Of a DNA stretch of 64,000 bases, positions 8,854 to 18,054 are shown in pieces. The position numbers were made by a program, and so were the translations under genes. Below the pieces are notes generated by a model, which worked only from the letters and a program-made list of their open reading frames with translations, was not told the DNA's origin and did not search any database. The stretch lies in assembly GCA_024707145.1 (NCBI GenBank), contig JANQAI010000005.1, forward strand, positions 1,054,001 through 1,118,000, read 5' to 3'. The first letter of the stretch is position 1, and each line of letters begins with the position of its first letter. Source of the DNA: Magnetospirillum sp. (GTDB lineage: Bacteria > Pseudomonadota > Alphaproteobacteria > Rhodospirillales > Magnetospirillaceae).

Positions 8854-8992
8854 GGAGGTGTTCGGCTGGATCAAGGGAGCCGGTTTGCGCAAAACGCGTC
8901 ATCGCGGCATGGCCCGCGTCGGTTGGATGTTCACCCTGACCACCGCCGCCTACAACCTGATCCGCCTGCCCAAGCTGCTGGCGGCGGCATAA
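8854..8992 (+). pseudogene. IS5-family transposase, C-terminal fragment
   Basis: The last 45 codons of the split IS5 transposase: EVFGWIKGAGLRKTRHRG, then MARVGWMFTLTTAAYNLIRL and the stop TAA at 8990-8992. The Glu at the start of this block is the third catalytic residue. Joined to 4709, it gives a continuous and family-typical C-terminus, which proves the interruption. Confidence 0.85.
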
Positions 8993-9140
8993 TCACGCCC
9001 GGCATCCGCCTGAATGGCGGTTCCGGGAGCCGCGGAGCGCGAAAAGGCGCTCAATGCTGACAAAAACGGGCGTCGGAAACCTTATTTCCAAGCCGAAGCG
9101 GGGGAAAAAGGCCGGTATATGTTCGTTTTTCCGCGCCCTG

Positions 9141-9171
9141 CTAAGCATCCGTGACCGAACTGCGCCAGCCA
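9141..9171. repeat. CTAA duplication and probable right end of the IS6 remnant
   Basis: CTAA (9141-9144) is the second target copy for the IS5 element. The following GCATCCGTGACCGAACTGCG and a few more bases resemble the outer end of IS6-type elements and would continue the sequence broken at 2072. The matching left IS6 end was not found, so the remnant is incomplete. Confidence 0.4.
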
Positions 9172-9210
9172 TCATGGCCGGTGCCAACGAGTTGACGGTG
9201 TCATTCAGGG

Positions 9211-10717
9211 CTACCGGCCGTAATGCATCATGTGCTGTGGCTCCAACAGCCGCTCGTATTCCATTTCGAGATACGCATCCACCGCTTCAACATCGAGACC
9301 GCCGGCCCTGTACCAAGCTCGCAGTTCCTTCAGCGCCAGGGTTCCGAAACGTGCCCAGCCGATGAGGTTGGACCGAAGCATGAACTGGATCATGTCGCCC
9401 CCGGATCGGAGGGCAGCGTCGGCACCATCGACGACACACAGCGTTCCGTGCCCGACGAGGAGCATTCTGCGAAGCTCGGGGTTGGCGGCCGAAGGCACGC
9501 ACTCTGTCCAAGGCCTGTCGTGATGGAACCGCTGCTTGAATGTCCACATCACCCGGATAAGAAGTTCCGTCACGAGGACAGGTATGGCCAAGGCCATGCC
9601 GTGCCGGAAATCGTAGCCCTTCTCGAACACCTGGACAGCGATCTTGGCGAAGGTCTGCTTGTGCTGCCCGAACTCGCCGATGTCGATGAACTGCAACAGA
9701 GAGAAGAAGGGGATGGGGATTCCCGAGCCTCGCCCTTGGGCGCCGGACGAGCCGGCGACGTCGGAGACCAGGTGCCCGAACCAGTTCACGAAGCCAGCGA
9801 AGACCTTCGACACAAAGTCGGAGCCCTTCAGCTCGAAGCCGCTGTCGCTCGTATCGACGGAGATGATCTTCCCACCGTCAACGAAGTGGGCCGTGTTCGT
9901 AAACTGGTCGAGAATGGAGAAGAACAGGCCAACGAGATCAGGTGAGTGAGCCAAGCTTTTGATGTGATGGTTCTTGGTGCTCATATCGAACAAGCCACCG
10001 ACGTCCCCGCCATGTCGATGGTCGTAGTTCACCTTGAAGTTTCTCTCTAGGAACGCAATGGCGCTTGCCATCGGGTCTTTGCCCTCGCGAGGTCCTTTCC
10101 AGCCGCAGACCCGCGCGAACTTCTGAACGAAGCCGTCGGTGACGTCGTCCGTGAACTTGGTCAACGCCCCCTTGTCCAGGGAGCCCGACGAAGAAGATGT
10201 CGATGAGCCCGCCGACGAACCCGCAAGTGCCGGCGATCATGTAGTCAAATTTGTCGCAGTTCGCGTTCTTGAGCGAGAACTCGTCCCTGATCCTCTTTTC
10301 GAGGGCGATCCGCTGGGTTGGGCTGAGGAGGCTGGCAAAGGGGTCTTCGGAGAGCGTCAGGCCGTTCCGGTCCGCATACCCCTGGACCTTGGCGAAGTAC
10401 GACGCCCAGTCGTCGCCCACTTCGATGTCGATGAAGTCCAAGGAGGGGATCGGCGCCGAGCGGACCTCGACTTCCACTTCCTCAATGACCAGTACCAAGT
10501 CGCCTGCCTCGGCCTTCCCTCCCGGAGCGATGAACCCGCCCTCCAGCATCTCCTCGGCCAGCGCATACAAGGCATCCAGGTCGTCCTGATTGTTGCGGAG
10601 GCGGGATGCGATGCCGTCGAGCGCGGCGTTCGCCGCGCCGAGCACTCCCTCGGCTTTGTTGAGCTGGTCCCGCTGCATCAGCAGGGCGTTGCCCTGATCG
10701 ACCAGATCCGTGCTCAT
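9211..10717 (-). CDS. Conserved protein with His/Asp motifs, partner of the PH/TerB-like protein (frame break)
   Basis: Function not recognised. Corrected length is about 501 residues. The N-terminus (about 1-60) is a coiled coil. Then come a small domain, a hydrophobic segment (AGTCGFVGGLIDIFFVGLPG) and a long C-terminal part with conserved-looking motifs: YDHRHGGDVGGLF, HHIKSLAHSPDLVGLFFSIL, FGHLVSDVAGSSG and GIPIPFF. Several hydrophobic helices suggest membrane association; the His/Asp clusters could bind metal, which is inference. The start overlaps the upstream stop (ATGA). A C5 run at 10167-10171 holds one base too many: the frame ends there and resumes as LTKFTDDVTDGF. I believe similar proteins occur widely beside a PH/TerB-like partner, but cannot verify it here. 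Confidence 0.75.
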
Positions 10718-12397
10718 GAGAGCAACCCGGCGAGCTTTTCCTTGGCCTTGAGCGTCATGTCCACGGCGGAGCCCTTGAGGACGTCGCCGACGTTGAAGTA
10801 GCCGATGGCCTCGAACGCCTTTGCAAGATTTTCGAGGCTCTTGGTGTCGCAGTCCGGTTTGAGGGTCAGCCTGCTCACCTCGGAGCGGGTTCCGTCCTTC
10901 TCGACGATTTCCGTCCGCTCTTCGTAGAATCCGCTGATGTAATCGTACAGCAGCAACTTCGTCGGCTCGCGCGTCAGAGCGTGCAGCGTGTTCTGATTGA
11001 GGTGTTGGGCGCACCTGATCCGGTTGGCGCTGTTCTGAGCGGTATCCGCCTTCCGGGTAAGGATGTCGCCTGCAGAGCTCATCTGCCTCATCAGGTTCAT
11101 GAGCTTCCTGATCTGGGCTTCCTGCCGGTCGGTGGCGGCGAGAGTCTCGTTCAGCCGGCCAACGATGAAATTGATGTCCTGCACCAGCAGGGCGATGGTG
11201 CCCTGGGTCTGCTTGATGACCTCGTTCAGCATCAACTCGCGACGTTTCGACCTTGTGACTTCGTTGACGCCCGTCAGCTTGCGGACACCGGCATAGGCGC
11301 CGACGCCGAGCAGCACGGCGACGCCAATCCCCGTCGCCATGCTCGACAAGCCGAGGAGCCCACCCATTCCCAGGGTTGCGAGGCCGGAGGTGATACCGGC
11401 CGCCGACATGCCGACCACGGACCCCGAGATGTAGACGGCGGCCAGCGGGGTTCCAACGGCGGCGGCCTTAGCCGACAGAAGCTTCATCGCCGCGACCAAG
11501 TGGTCGTCGGTGAACTCCGACTTCAGCATTTTGAAATCGTTCTCGATCGCCATCATGATGAGTTCGATCTCGCCGTCGGCGACATCCAGCAGCCTCCGGT
11601 ACTCCTGGAAGAAGCCGAAGTCCGCGACCGACCTGCCGCCCGTACTCATGTGCGTGTTGATCAGATCCTTCGTCAGCGAGACGTGTAGGGTCTTGATTTG
11701 CCCGTCGGGGCACCCGGCGTGGAGGTCGGCGAGTATACCCTCGAAGGGAGTCAGCCCATCCGCCGAGGACAGATAGGCCCTCAGCGTGAAGCGGGCGTCC
11801 GGGCTGAGGTTCAGCCGGGTCATCAGGAGCAGGATTTCGGCGAATTCCTTCTCGTCGATCGCGCCGTCATTCCAGTAGGCCATGTTGATGACGGCCTTGA
11901 CGTACGCGATCTTGACGGCGTCGCTCATTTCCTCGACGGGTATGAGCTGCTTCGCCTCCTTGTACTCGTCGAAGTCGTCGATGCACGATTGTAGAATGGC
12001 CGCGAGCCGCTCGTAGTCGCAGTCGATGAGATCTTTCAAAGCGACGGTGCCGCCGGCATTCAGGGCGATTTCGACCGCCTCGACGATCTTGTCGTTCTTC
12101 TTCCCGGTTGTGGTCTGCGAGTATTTGACGGATTCGACGTCGGTGAAGGGCACGCTGATCGGCGAGCCGAAGGCAGGGCGGAAAATGAATCGCTCGCCGG
12201 TGAAGAGAAGGCCGTCCTTTCCGCTGCCCAGCAGGGTGGTGTCATAGATGGCGATGACGGTGTCAATGCTTCCCGAAAAACCGAAGGCCTTGACGGCGTT
12301 GTTCAGCTTCCCCCTCCGGGATGTTCGGCGCGACGGACACCCTTTTGGCCGATACCCCGCTGATGTTATTGCGAAGATAGGTGTTTATGTCGGCCAC
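10714..12397 (-). CDS. PH-like and TerB-like membrane protein, first gene of a two-gene operon (frame break)
   Basis: About 560 residues after correction. Residues 1-90 (VAPNIPEGKLNNAVKAF, then IAIYDTTLLGSGKDGLLFTG) look like a bacterial PH-like sensor or lipid-binding domain. About 140-210 (AYVKAVINMAYWNDGAIDEK) resembles a TerB-type helical domain. About 300-365 is a Gly-rich hydrophobic stretch, probably membrane-inserted, followed by a coiled coil and a C-terminal domain. Start GTG 12397 has GAGGTGG upstream. A C5 run at 12310-12314 breaks the frame; the downstream part is open from 12153. It shares an ATGA overlap with the next gene, so they are one operon. A role in stress or phage defence is inference. 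Confidence 0.75.
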
Positions 12398-12693
12398 TAT
12401 GCCACCTCGCGGCGATCTTTCGGTGGATGATGGGGATTCCCAAACATCAGAGCGCAGCATACCTCTTTGGATCGGTCGCCAAAAGGGGTGTGTCGCCAGT
12501 GTGGATGGATCGGTGTGTACGTTACACGCGCTCAACTCGCCTTCACTCGTCGGGCTAATACCAAGTCCTGCGAAGTACGACTCATGCGGCGATTGAACAA
12601 AACCGCTGACGCGGTATAGGGCGACGGAGTCGGATCGGCTTCTGTCTGGAGGGTGCGGGCATTTCCGCCCCGTCTCACGACAGGAGCTATCCG
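12398..12693. other. Intergenic region upstream of the PH/TerB-like operon
   Basis: No gene supported. It should hold the leftward promoter of the operon ending at 9211. A 5-3-5 palindrome (GTGTA-CGT-TACAC, 12515-12527) is the only noticeable symmetric site; a regulatory role is a guess. Confidence 0.4.
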
Positions 12694-12743
12694 ATGGCTG
12701 AGATGAGCCCTCTGCGCCGCCGCATGATCGAGGACATGACGGT
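12694..12743 (+). pseudogene. Tyrosine integrase, N-terminal stub
   Basis: ATG 12694, with AGGAG upstream, opens [18 protein letters not shown], the start typical of a group of XerC/D-like integrases found with transposons. The similarity stops at about codon 17 where arsH sequence begins in another frame. It is a deletion or rearrangement scar and cannot be functional. Confidence 0.5.
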
Positions 12744-12995
12744 TCGATCCCGAACCAGTCGTCGGTGGCCAAGGCGTTCCAGGAATTCGACGAGGCCGGC
12801 CGGATGAAGCCGTCGCCCTACTACGACCGCGTGGTGGACGTGATGGAGGAGCTGGTGAAGTTCACCCTGCTGGTGCGCGACCGCAGCGACTATCTGACCG
12901 ACCGCTACAGCGAGCGCCGGGAGGCGGGCCGGGCTGTGGCCGGCGAAGCGCAGGCCCTCGTTGCTGCCGCCATGAGCGGAGAGCGCACCGCGTGA
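12744..12995 (+). pseudogene. arsH: ArsH (NADPH-dependent FMN reductase), C-terminal fragment
   Basis: The last 83 codons of an arsenic-resistance ArsH flavoprotein: [19 protein letters not shown], then [17 protein letters not shown] and [19 protein letters not shown]. Intact ArsH is about 230 residues, so the FMN-binding N-terminal two thirds are missing. It joins directly to the integrase stub. Together with the arsenite-transporter fragment near 19.6 kb it points to a former ars operon in this region. Confidence 0.75.
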
Positions 12996-13014
12996 CATTG
13001 GGAAGCGTGGCGCT

Positions 13015-14178
13015 TCATGGTTGGGACGCTTGGCGGGCTCGCCACGTCGACACCAGGAAGGTCGCCACCGTCCCAGCGAGGTTCACCGCCAGTTCCGCAT
13101 GCCGTGCCGACGGGCGGACCGCTTTGCGTCCACGGCCGTGGGCATCGCTCAGCTTGTTGCGGATGCTGGCCAAGCTGTTCACGACGTTCTGGCAGTTGCC
13201 GAGGATGATTTTGAACACTTCCTCGGTGTGCTGGTCCGGGGCGAGCTGGAGGTGCTCGGCGGCCGTCCTGTAAAGCTTCGGCAACTCGTCCCGATCGCTG
13301 TAAGTGCCGCCGGCATCCTCAATGATGTGCTTGCAGACGGTCTCCAGCAGCGTCCGGGCCGAGGTGATCGCTCCCTCCGGATGGGTTGTCCGCCGCTGCA
13401 GCGCCCGGGTCCAGGCTTCGTGCACGCTGGCCTCGTCGAAGGCGGCAAGTGTTTCTGAGATGAGAGGGTCGGCCGGAGCCCCGGCGGAGCCGCCGATGGC
13501 TTTGACGGTGAACACTGGATAGCCCGATATGGAACTGGTCTCGGCCAGATGGAAACCATCCCGTTGCAGGAGGGGATTCAGAACCGCGACCATCCGGCGC
13601 TGCTCGCCCTCCTCCCGGGTCCGTGGATGCAGCAGAGCCTCCAAGAAGCGAAAGAACCGGCGTTGCGAGCAGGTATAGGCACCGACGGCCTCCAGGGCGT
13701 CATCGTTGTCCATGTCTGCGTTTCGGTGCATGTGTCGGTCAAGGTCATCCTGCACCGTTCCACCGGAATAGAGACGGGACGGCAGGCGGTCGATCGGCCA
13801 GATGTCCCGCAGGAACTCGAATATTGGCACATGGCCGGAAAGGTCGAATGGGATAAGCGCCCGGCCAATCGATCGCCGAAGGAGTTCGGAGATCAACCGC
13901 TCGCCAGCCTCCTCAACCCGCCCCACGGCCTCTTCCAGCTCATAGTTCGGGCCATCCTGCAAAAGCTGGTACGCAAGCTGAAGCAAACGCTCACGTGACA
14001 ATCCACTGATCCGCCCCTGCACATAGTTGCGCTTGCTGGCGAACGCCTCCTCACGGTCACCGGACGCGAGCCCCAACCCTTCACACACCACCGGCAGAAT
14101 GTTGGCGCTGGTCGGATACAGGGCTTCGACGATGGCGCTGCGCAGCGGAGCAAGCGGGGCGGAGGGAGGCGGTGGCAT
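13015..14178 (-). CDS. Abortive infection family protein (Abi_C domain)
   Basis: About 387 residues. The C-terminal third (HPEGAITSARTLLETVCKHI, then YRTAAEHLQL, GNCQNVVNSLASIRNKLSDA and RHAELAVNLAGTVATFL) matches the Abi_C domain (PF14355) as I know it from phage-exclusion proteins. The N-terminal part is mostly helical and unassigned. Start at MPPPPSAP (14178) or 14208 is uncertain. The gene stands alone, convergent with the arsH remnant, in a region rich in mobile DNA, which fits a defence role. The protein would act by halting growth after phage attack; the mechanism cannot be read from the sequence. Confidence 0.75.
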   Translation of the reverse strand: MPPPPSAPLAPLRSAIVEALYPTSANILPVVCEGLGLASGDREEAFASKRNYVQGRISGLSRERLLQLAYQLLQDGPNYELEEAVGRVEEAGERLISELLRRSIGRALIPFDLSGHVPIFEFLRDIWPIDRLPSRLYSGGTVQDDLDRHMHRNADMDNDDALEAVGAYTCSQRRFFRFLEALLHPRTREEGEQRRMVAVLNPLLQRDGFHLAETSSISGYPVFTVKAIGGSAGAPADPLISETLAAFDEASVHEAWTRALQRRTTHPEGAITSARTLLETVCKHIIEDAGGTYSDRDELPKLYRTAAEHLQLAPDQHTEEVFKIILGNCQNVVNSLASIRNKLSDAHGRGRKAVRPSARHAELAVNLAGTVATFLVSTWRARQASQP

Positions 14179-14340
14179 CAGGACAGTCCAACCGTGAGGG
14201 GAGTACAAAGCTTAAGCTCAAGCCATGCTACCAACAATGCCGAGGTATCAGCCCGTCATGACCGTGTCGCTTGGCCTGGGCAGAGATACGGTGGAGACGC
14301 TCGGGCTGCTCCCCTGACCACGGGTTATTGCCTGTCACTG

Positions 14341-15315
14341 TTATGGGATGCTTTGCAGGCCTTTGAGCGATTTGGGCGGACGGCCGCGCCGGCGAGGCGC
14401 TTCCGGTGCAGGGAGCGGTCGATCTTCCAAAAGACCCTGTGCGACGGCCTGACCCAACAGATTCTGAACCGACGAGACCGACCAGCGCGTTTCTCCGCGG
14501 GGCGTCCGGCAATGCAGCTCTTCAAGATGCCGGGCAATGTTGGTCAGGGTCGGGTTGTCCAGCGTCTTCACCGCCGAGGCGACCAAGGTGACGAGGTCGT
14601 CGCTGTCCCGCCGCCGCGGCGTACGCTCCAGCACCCGGTCGTCCACGAACCCGTCCCGCGCGAGGCGACGCACGGCACGCGCCAGGGCCGGCCCGGTCCA
14701 GGGGCCACCGTCGGGGCGCCGCGAGTCGTTTCTAGCCAAGCTGCGGGCCACGGTTGCCCAGGAATAGCCGGGCCGCATCGCGCGGACGTGAGGCAGGATG
14801 TCGTCAGCCACCCGCAGCACATCGGCGTCGCGCCTCGCCTCGCGGGCGTCGTTGACGGCGCGCACCGCCGCCGCGGAACGGAAGCGCAGGCCCGGATTGC
14901 CGCCGATTCGGCCACGCTCCCTGGCGGCCTTCAGCCCGGCCTTGGTGCGCTCACGAATGAGCGCACGTTCGAACTCGGCCACCGCGCCGAGGATCTGCAA
15001 GGTGAAGCGGCCCTGTGGGCTGGTGGTGTCGATGGGATCGCCCAGCGAGCGGAAGCCCGCCCCTTGGGCGTCGAGCGCCTCGATGATCTCCAGGAGATGG
15101 GCGAGCGAACGGGCCAGCCGGTCGATGCGCACGACGACCAGCACGTCGCCGGCACGGCAGCGCGCGATGGCACGCTTCAGCTCCGGGCGCGACCGGTCGC
15201 CGCCGGAGCCATGCTCCCGATGGATCGTTGAGCAACCGGCCGCCTTCAGCGCGTCGAGCTGCGGGTCGGTGGTTTGCTCGTCGGTCGACACGCGGGCGTA
15301 CCCGATCAGGGCCAT
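14341..15315 (-). CDS. Serine resolvase with C-terminal extension
   Basis: Small serine recombinase. The catalytic domain starts MALIGYARVSTDEQ with nucleophile Ser10 and continues with VVVRIDRLARSLAHLLEII and EFERALIRERTKAGL. A longer C-terminal part (about residues 140-324) replaces the usual short helix-turn-helix and ends in a basic tail (RRRGRPPKSLKG). The start is placed at the conserved MALIGYARVS (15315). It lies just outside the left end of the Tn402-like transposon and points away from tniA. It is clearly related to the resolvase at 22401-23306 inside that transposon. Confidence 0.88.
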   Translation of the reverse strand: MALIGYARVSTDEQTTDPQLDALKAAGCSTIHREHGSGGDRSRPELKRAIARCRAGDVLVVVRIDRLARSLAHLLEIIEALDAQGAGFRSLGDPIDTTSPQGRFTLQILGAVAEFERALIRERTKAGLKAARERGRIGGNPGLRFRSAAAVRAVNDAREARRDADVLRVADDILPHVRAMRPGYSWATVARSLARNDSRRPDGGPWTGPALARAVRRLARDGFVDDRVLERTPRRRDSDDLVTLVASAVKTLDNPTLTNIARHLEELHCRTPRGETRWSVSSVQNLLGQAVAQGLLEDRPLPAPEAPRRRGRPPKSLKGLQSIP

Positions 15316-15378
15316 GGACCTCTCCCAACGCAGCGGTCCGGAAACGGTGCACGCCGCCAAATTTTACCCGATTAAGCT

Positions 15379-15508
15379 TGTCGCCGTAGAGTAGATCTGT
15401 TTAAAAGCTCACCAGGAAAACTGCGGGGTCGTAGGAAGTTTGGTTGAATAGATCAGGTTAGAAAAAGAGGTATTCTGGTTAGAAGTACAGAGCGGATCAG
15501 GTGAAAAG
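15379..15508. repeat. Left end of the Tn402-like transposon with four transposase-binding repeats
   Basis: Repeats: GATCTGTTTAAAAG (15394-15407), GATCAGGTTAGAAA (15451-15464), TATTCTGGTTAGAAG (15471-15485) and GATCAGGTGAAAAG (15495-15508). The last touches the tniA start, so TniA binding would also shut off its own promoter or translation start. Confidence 0.75.
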
Positions 15509-15510
15509 TC

Positions 15511-17189
15511 TTGGCCCGATCTCCGACCGATACTCCCCTGACCAAGGTGCCTGACGAGGTCTGGCAGACCGCGCGGAAGCGTGAACGGGTCATCAGAACG
15601 CTCGTCCAGCAGCCGGTCCTGTACGGAGCCCGCAGCGAGGCCATGGTTGCCGCGGCCAACGAGCTTGGGATCACCCTCCAGTATCTTTATCGCCTCGTCA
15701 AAGCCTATGCGGCTGACCCGCGCACCCGCTCTCTGCTGCCCAAGATCCCTGGGCCACAAGCAGGGTTGCGGCGCCTCCATCCTCGTGTCGAGACGATCAT
15801 CGAGGAGGAGATCCAGACCCGCTACATGGATCTGCTCAAGCCGAAGAAATCACTGCTGATGAAGGGCATCCACGCCCGGTGCGCCGCCGAAGGGCTGGGC
15901 AAACCGGCCCGTGAAACCGTCGAAGCCCGCTTGGCGGTCATCAGCAAGCGGGAGCAGACCAAGCGGCGCCACGGCCCCAAGAAGGCGCGTGAGGACTTCA
16001 ACCCGATCCGAGGATCGCTGGAGGCCGAACGCGCTCTGGAAATCGTCCAGATCGACCACACCCCAACCGACGTGATGGGGTGGAGCCCGACACGCTGGAG
16101 GTCATCGGGCGCCCGTTCATCACCCTGGCGATCGACATCCGAACCCGGATGTACTGCGGCTTCTACCTGACCTTCGATCCGCCCAGCGCGTCCAGCGTGG
16201 CGGCCTGCGTCGCCCACGCGGTGATGGACAAGAGTGACTGGCTGTCGGCGCGCGGTCTTCCGGCCAAATGGCCAGTCACGGGCCTGTGCGAGGTCATCCA
16301 TGTCGACAATGGCAAGGAGTTCCACTCCAAGGCCTTCACCCGGGCCTGCGAGGATTACGGCATCGAGGTGCGGTACCGGCCGCCGGGAACGCCGCACATG
16401 GGCGGCCATGTCGAGCGGCGCATCGGCCACCTCATGCAGGAGCTGCACCTCCTGCCCGGCACCACCTTCTCCAACATCAAGGAGCGGGGCATCTACGACC
16501 CGGCCGGCAACGCCTGCCTCACCATCGCCGAGATCGAGTGGCTGGTGGCCAGCATCATCCTGGAACATCACGCCAGCTTCCATGAAGGCATAGGCACGGC
16601 ACCGCTCGCCAAATGGACCGCCGACACGGAGGGGCGAACCTTCCGCACCCCGGCCGACCTGCGGACGTTCCACCGCGACTTCCTGCCGTTCGAGGATCGG
16701 AAGGTCCAGCAGGACGGCATCCATCTCTTCAACGTCCTCTACTGGCACGACGCACTGACGCCCTTCCTTCACGACAAAGCCTGGGTGACGGTCCACTACG
16801 ACCCGGCCAACCTGTCCAAGGTCTTCGTCCGGGGCGTGTCGGGGGACTATCTGGAGGTGCCTTACCGAAATCTGCGCCGTCCGGCCATTTCCAAGTGGGA
16901 GTTGAAGGCGGCCACCCGCGCGCTGCGCCGGCAGGGACGGGCCGGCGTCGACGAGGCGATGATCTTCGAGATGGTGCTGGCGCGGCGCAAGCTGGTCGAC
17001 GAGGCCCGCGGCCGCAGCCGGCGGGCGCGGCTGGAGCATGCCCGTAGCGCCCGGCCGGGATCGGGACCGACGTTGCCGGCCTCCGATCCGACGCGGACGA
17101 TCGACGCGGAGTTCCAGGTCATCGCCGACGACGCCGACGATGTTCCTCTCGACCTGCCCTTCTACGAGACCGAGGAGTGGGATGACTGA
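15511..17189 (+). CDS. tniA: Transposase TniA (frame break)
   Basis: DDE transposase of the Tn402/Mu/Tn7-TnsB type, about 559 residues after correction, the usual TniA size. Catalytic Asp in VQIDHTPTDV, Asp in IHVDNGKEFHS and Glu in GGHVERRIGHLM are present. The start is taken as TTG 15511 just after the last left-end repeat. The frame breaks at the G run 16077-16080: residues before it are read from 15511, and those after it are open from 16080 (PDTLEVIGRPFITLAIDIRT). One missing base explains this, probably a sequence error. The stop overlaps the tniB start. Confidence 0.88.
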
Positions 17190-18054
17190 CGCACACGGGC
17201 ATCTGGGAATCTCGGCGCGCGATGTGATCGGCTTGTCCCCCGAGGAACGGATCGCCCGAATGCAGAGCCGCCGCTTCACCGAGTACCCGCGCTGCCGCAT
17301 GGTGCTCGATCTGCTGAGCGACCAGGTCAACCAGCCGAGCGGCGTGGTGAAGCCCAACCTGCTGGTCTGGGGCGAGTCCGGACAGGGCAAGTCGACCATC
17401 ATGAAAAAGCACCTGCGCGACCACCCGGCGGTCTTCGACAAGCAGACCGGCGTGCGGCGCGCGGCGGTGGTTGGCCTGGAAATGCCGCCGATGTGCGACG
17501 TCAAATGGTTCTACATCAAGCTGCTCAGCGCCATCGACGCGCCGGTAAGCGAATCCCGCAGCAGCCTGCCGGTCATGGCGGACCGGGTGGTTGCCCTCTA
17601 CCGTCTCATGGGCGTCCGTCAGATCCTGGTCGACGAGGCGCACAACATGCTGATGGGCAGCGTGCGGCAGCAGCGCATGATGCTGGCGGTGATCCGGAAC
17701 CTGTCCAACGAGTTGGGCATTCCTCTGGTGCTCTTCGGCATTCAGGACGCCCGCGAGGCCTTGATGCACGACCGCCAGCTGACACGGCGTTTCCGTTTCA
17801 TCGAACTGCCGATGTGGGGGGCCGGGGAGGAGTTCCAGGCCTTGGTCGGCAGCATCCTGCGCTCCTTGCCGCTGCGCCGCCCCTCGCCCCTGACGGCACG
17901 CGCGCTCAAGACCCTGCTGACCCACAGCGACGGCGGGACCGCCAAGCTGTTCGAAACGTTGATCGACCTCGGTATCGACGCCATCCGCTCCGGGGAGGAG
18001 CGCATCACGCCGGAGATGATCAAGGATTACGTCAGCCTGCCGGTCCTGGCGTGA
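17182..18054 (+). CDS. tniB: Transposition ATPase TniB
   Basis: AAA+ protein (290 residues) that partners TniA in target selection, like TnsC and MuB. Walker A GESGQGKST is at about residues 64-72, and the Walker B region is RQILVDEAHNML. The ATG at 17182 overlaps the tniA stop (ATGACTGA) and the stop overlaps the GTG of tniQ, so the three genes form one coupled operon. Confidence 0.92.
   Translation: MTDAHGHLGISARDVIGLSPEERIARMQSRRFTEYPRCRMVLDLLSDQVNQPSGVVKPNLLVWGESGQGKSTIMKKHLRDHPAVFDKQTGVRRAAVVGLEMPPMCDVKWFYIKLLSAIDAPVSESRSSLPVMADRVVALYRLMGVRQILVDEAHNMLMGSVRQQRMMLAVIRNLSNELGIPLVLFGIQDAREALMHDRQLTRRFRFIELPMWGAGEEFQALVGSILRSLPLRRPSPLTARALKTLLTHSDGGTAKLFETLIDLGIDAIRSGEERITPEMIKDYVSLPVLA

Larger units (their letters stand above)
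2073..9140. mobile_element. IS5-family insertion sequence, interrupted by three further insertions
   Basis: The left end (CAGGGTGCGGAAAAA at 2073-2087) and the inverted right end (TTTTTCCGCGCCCTG at 9126-9140) match at 14 of 15 positions and are flanked by CTAA duplications. When the IS1380-like element, the serine-recombinase element and the IS21-like element are removed, the remaining parts (2073-2195, 3814-4709, 6623-6627, 8859-9140) join into an element of about 1.3 kb with one uninterrupted transposase frame. That size is normal for the family. Confidence 0.8.
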
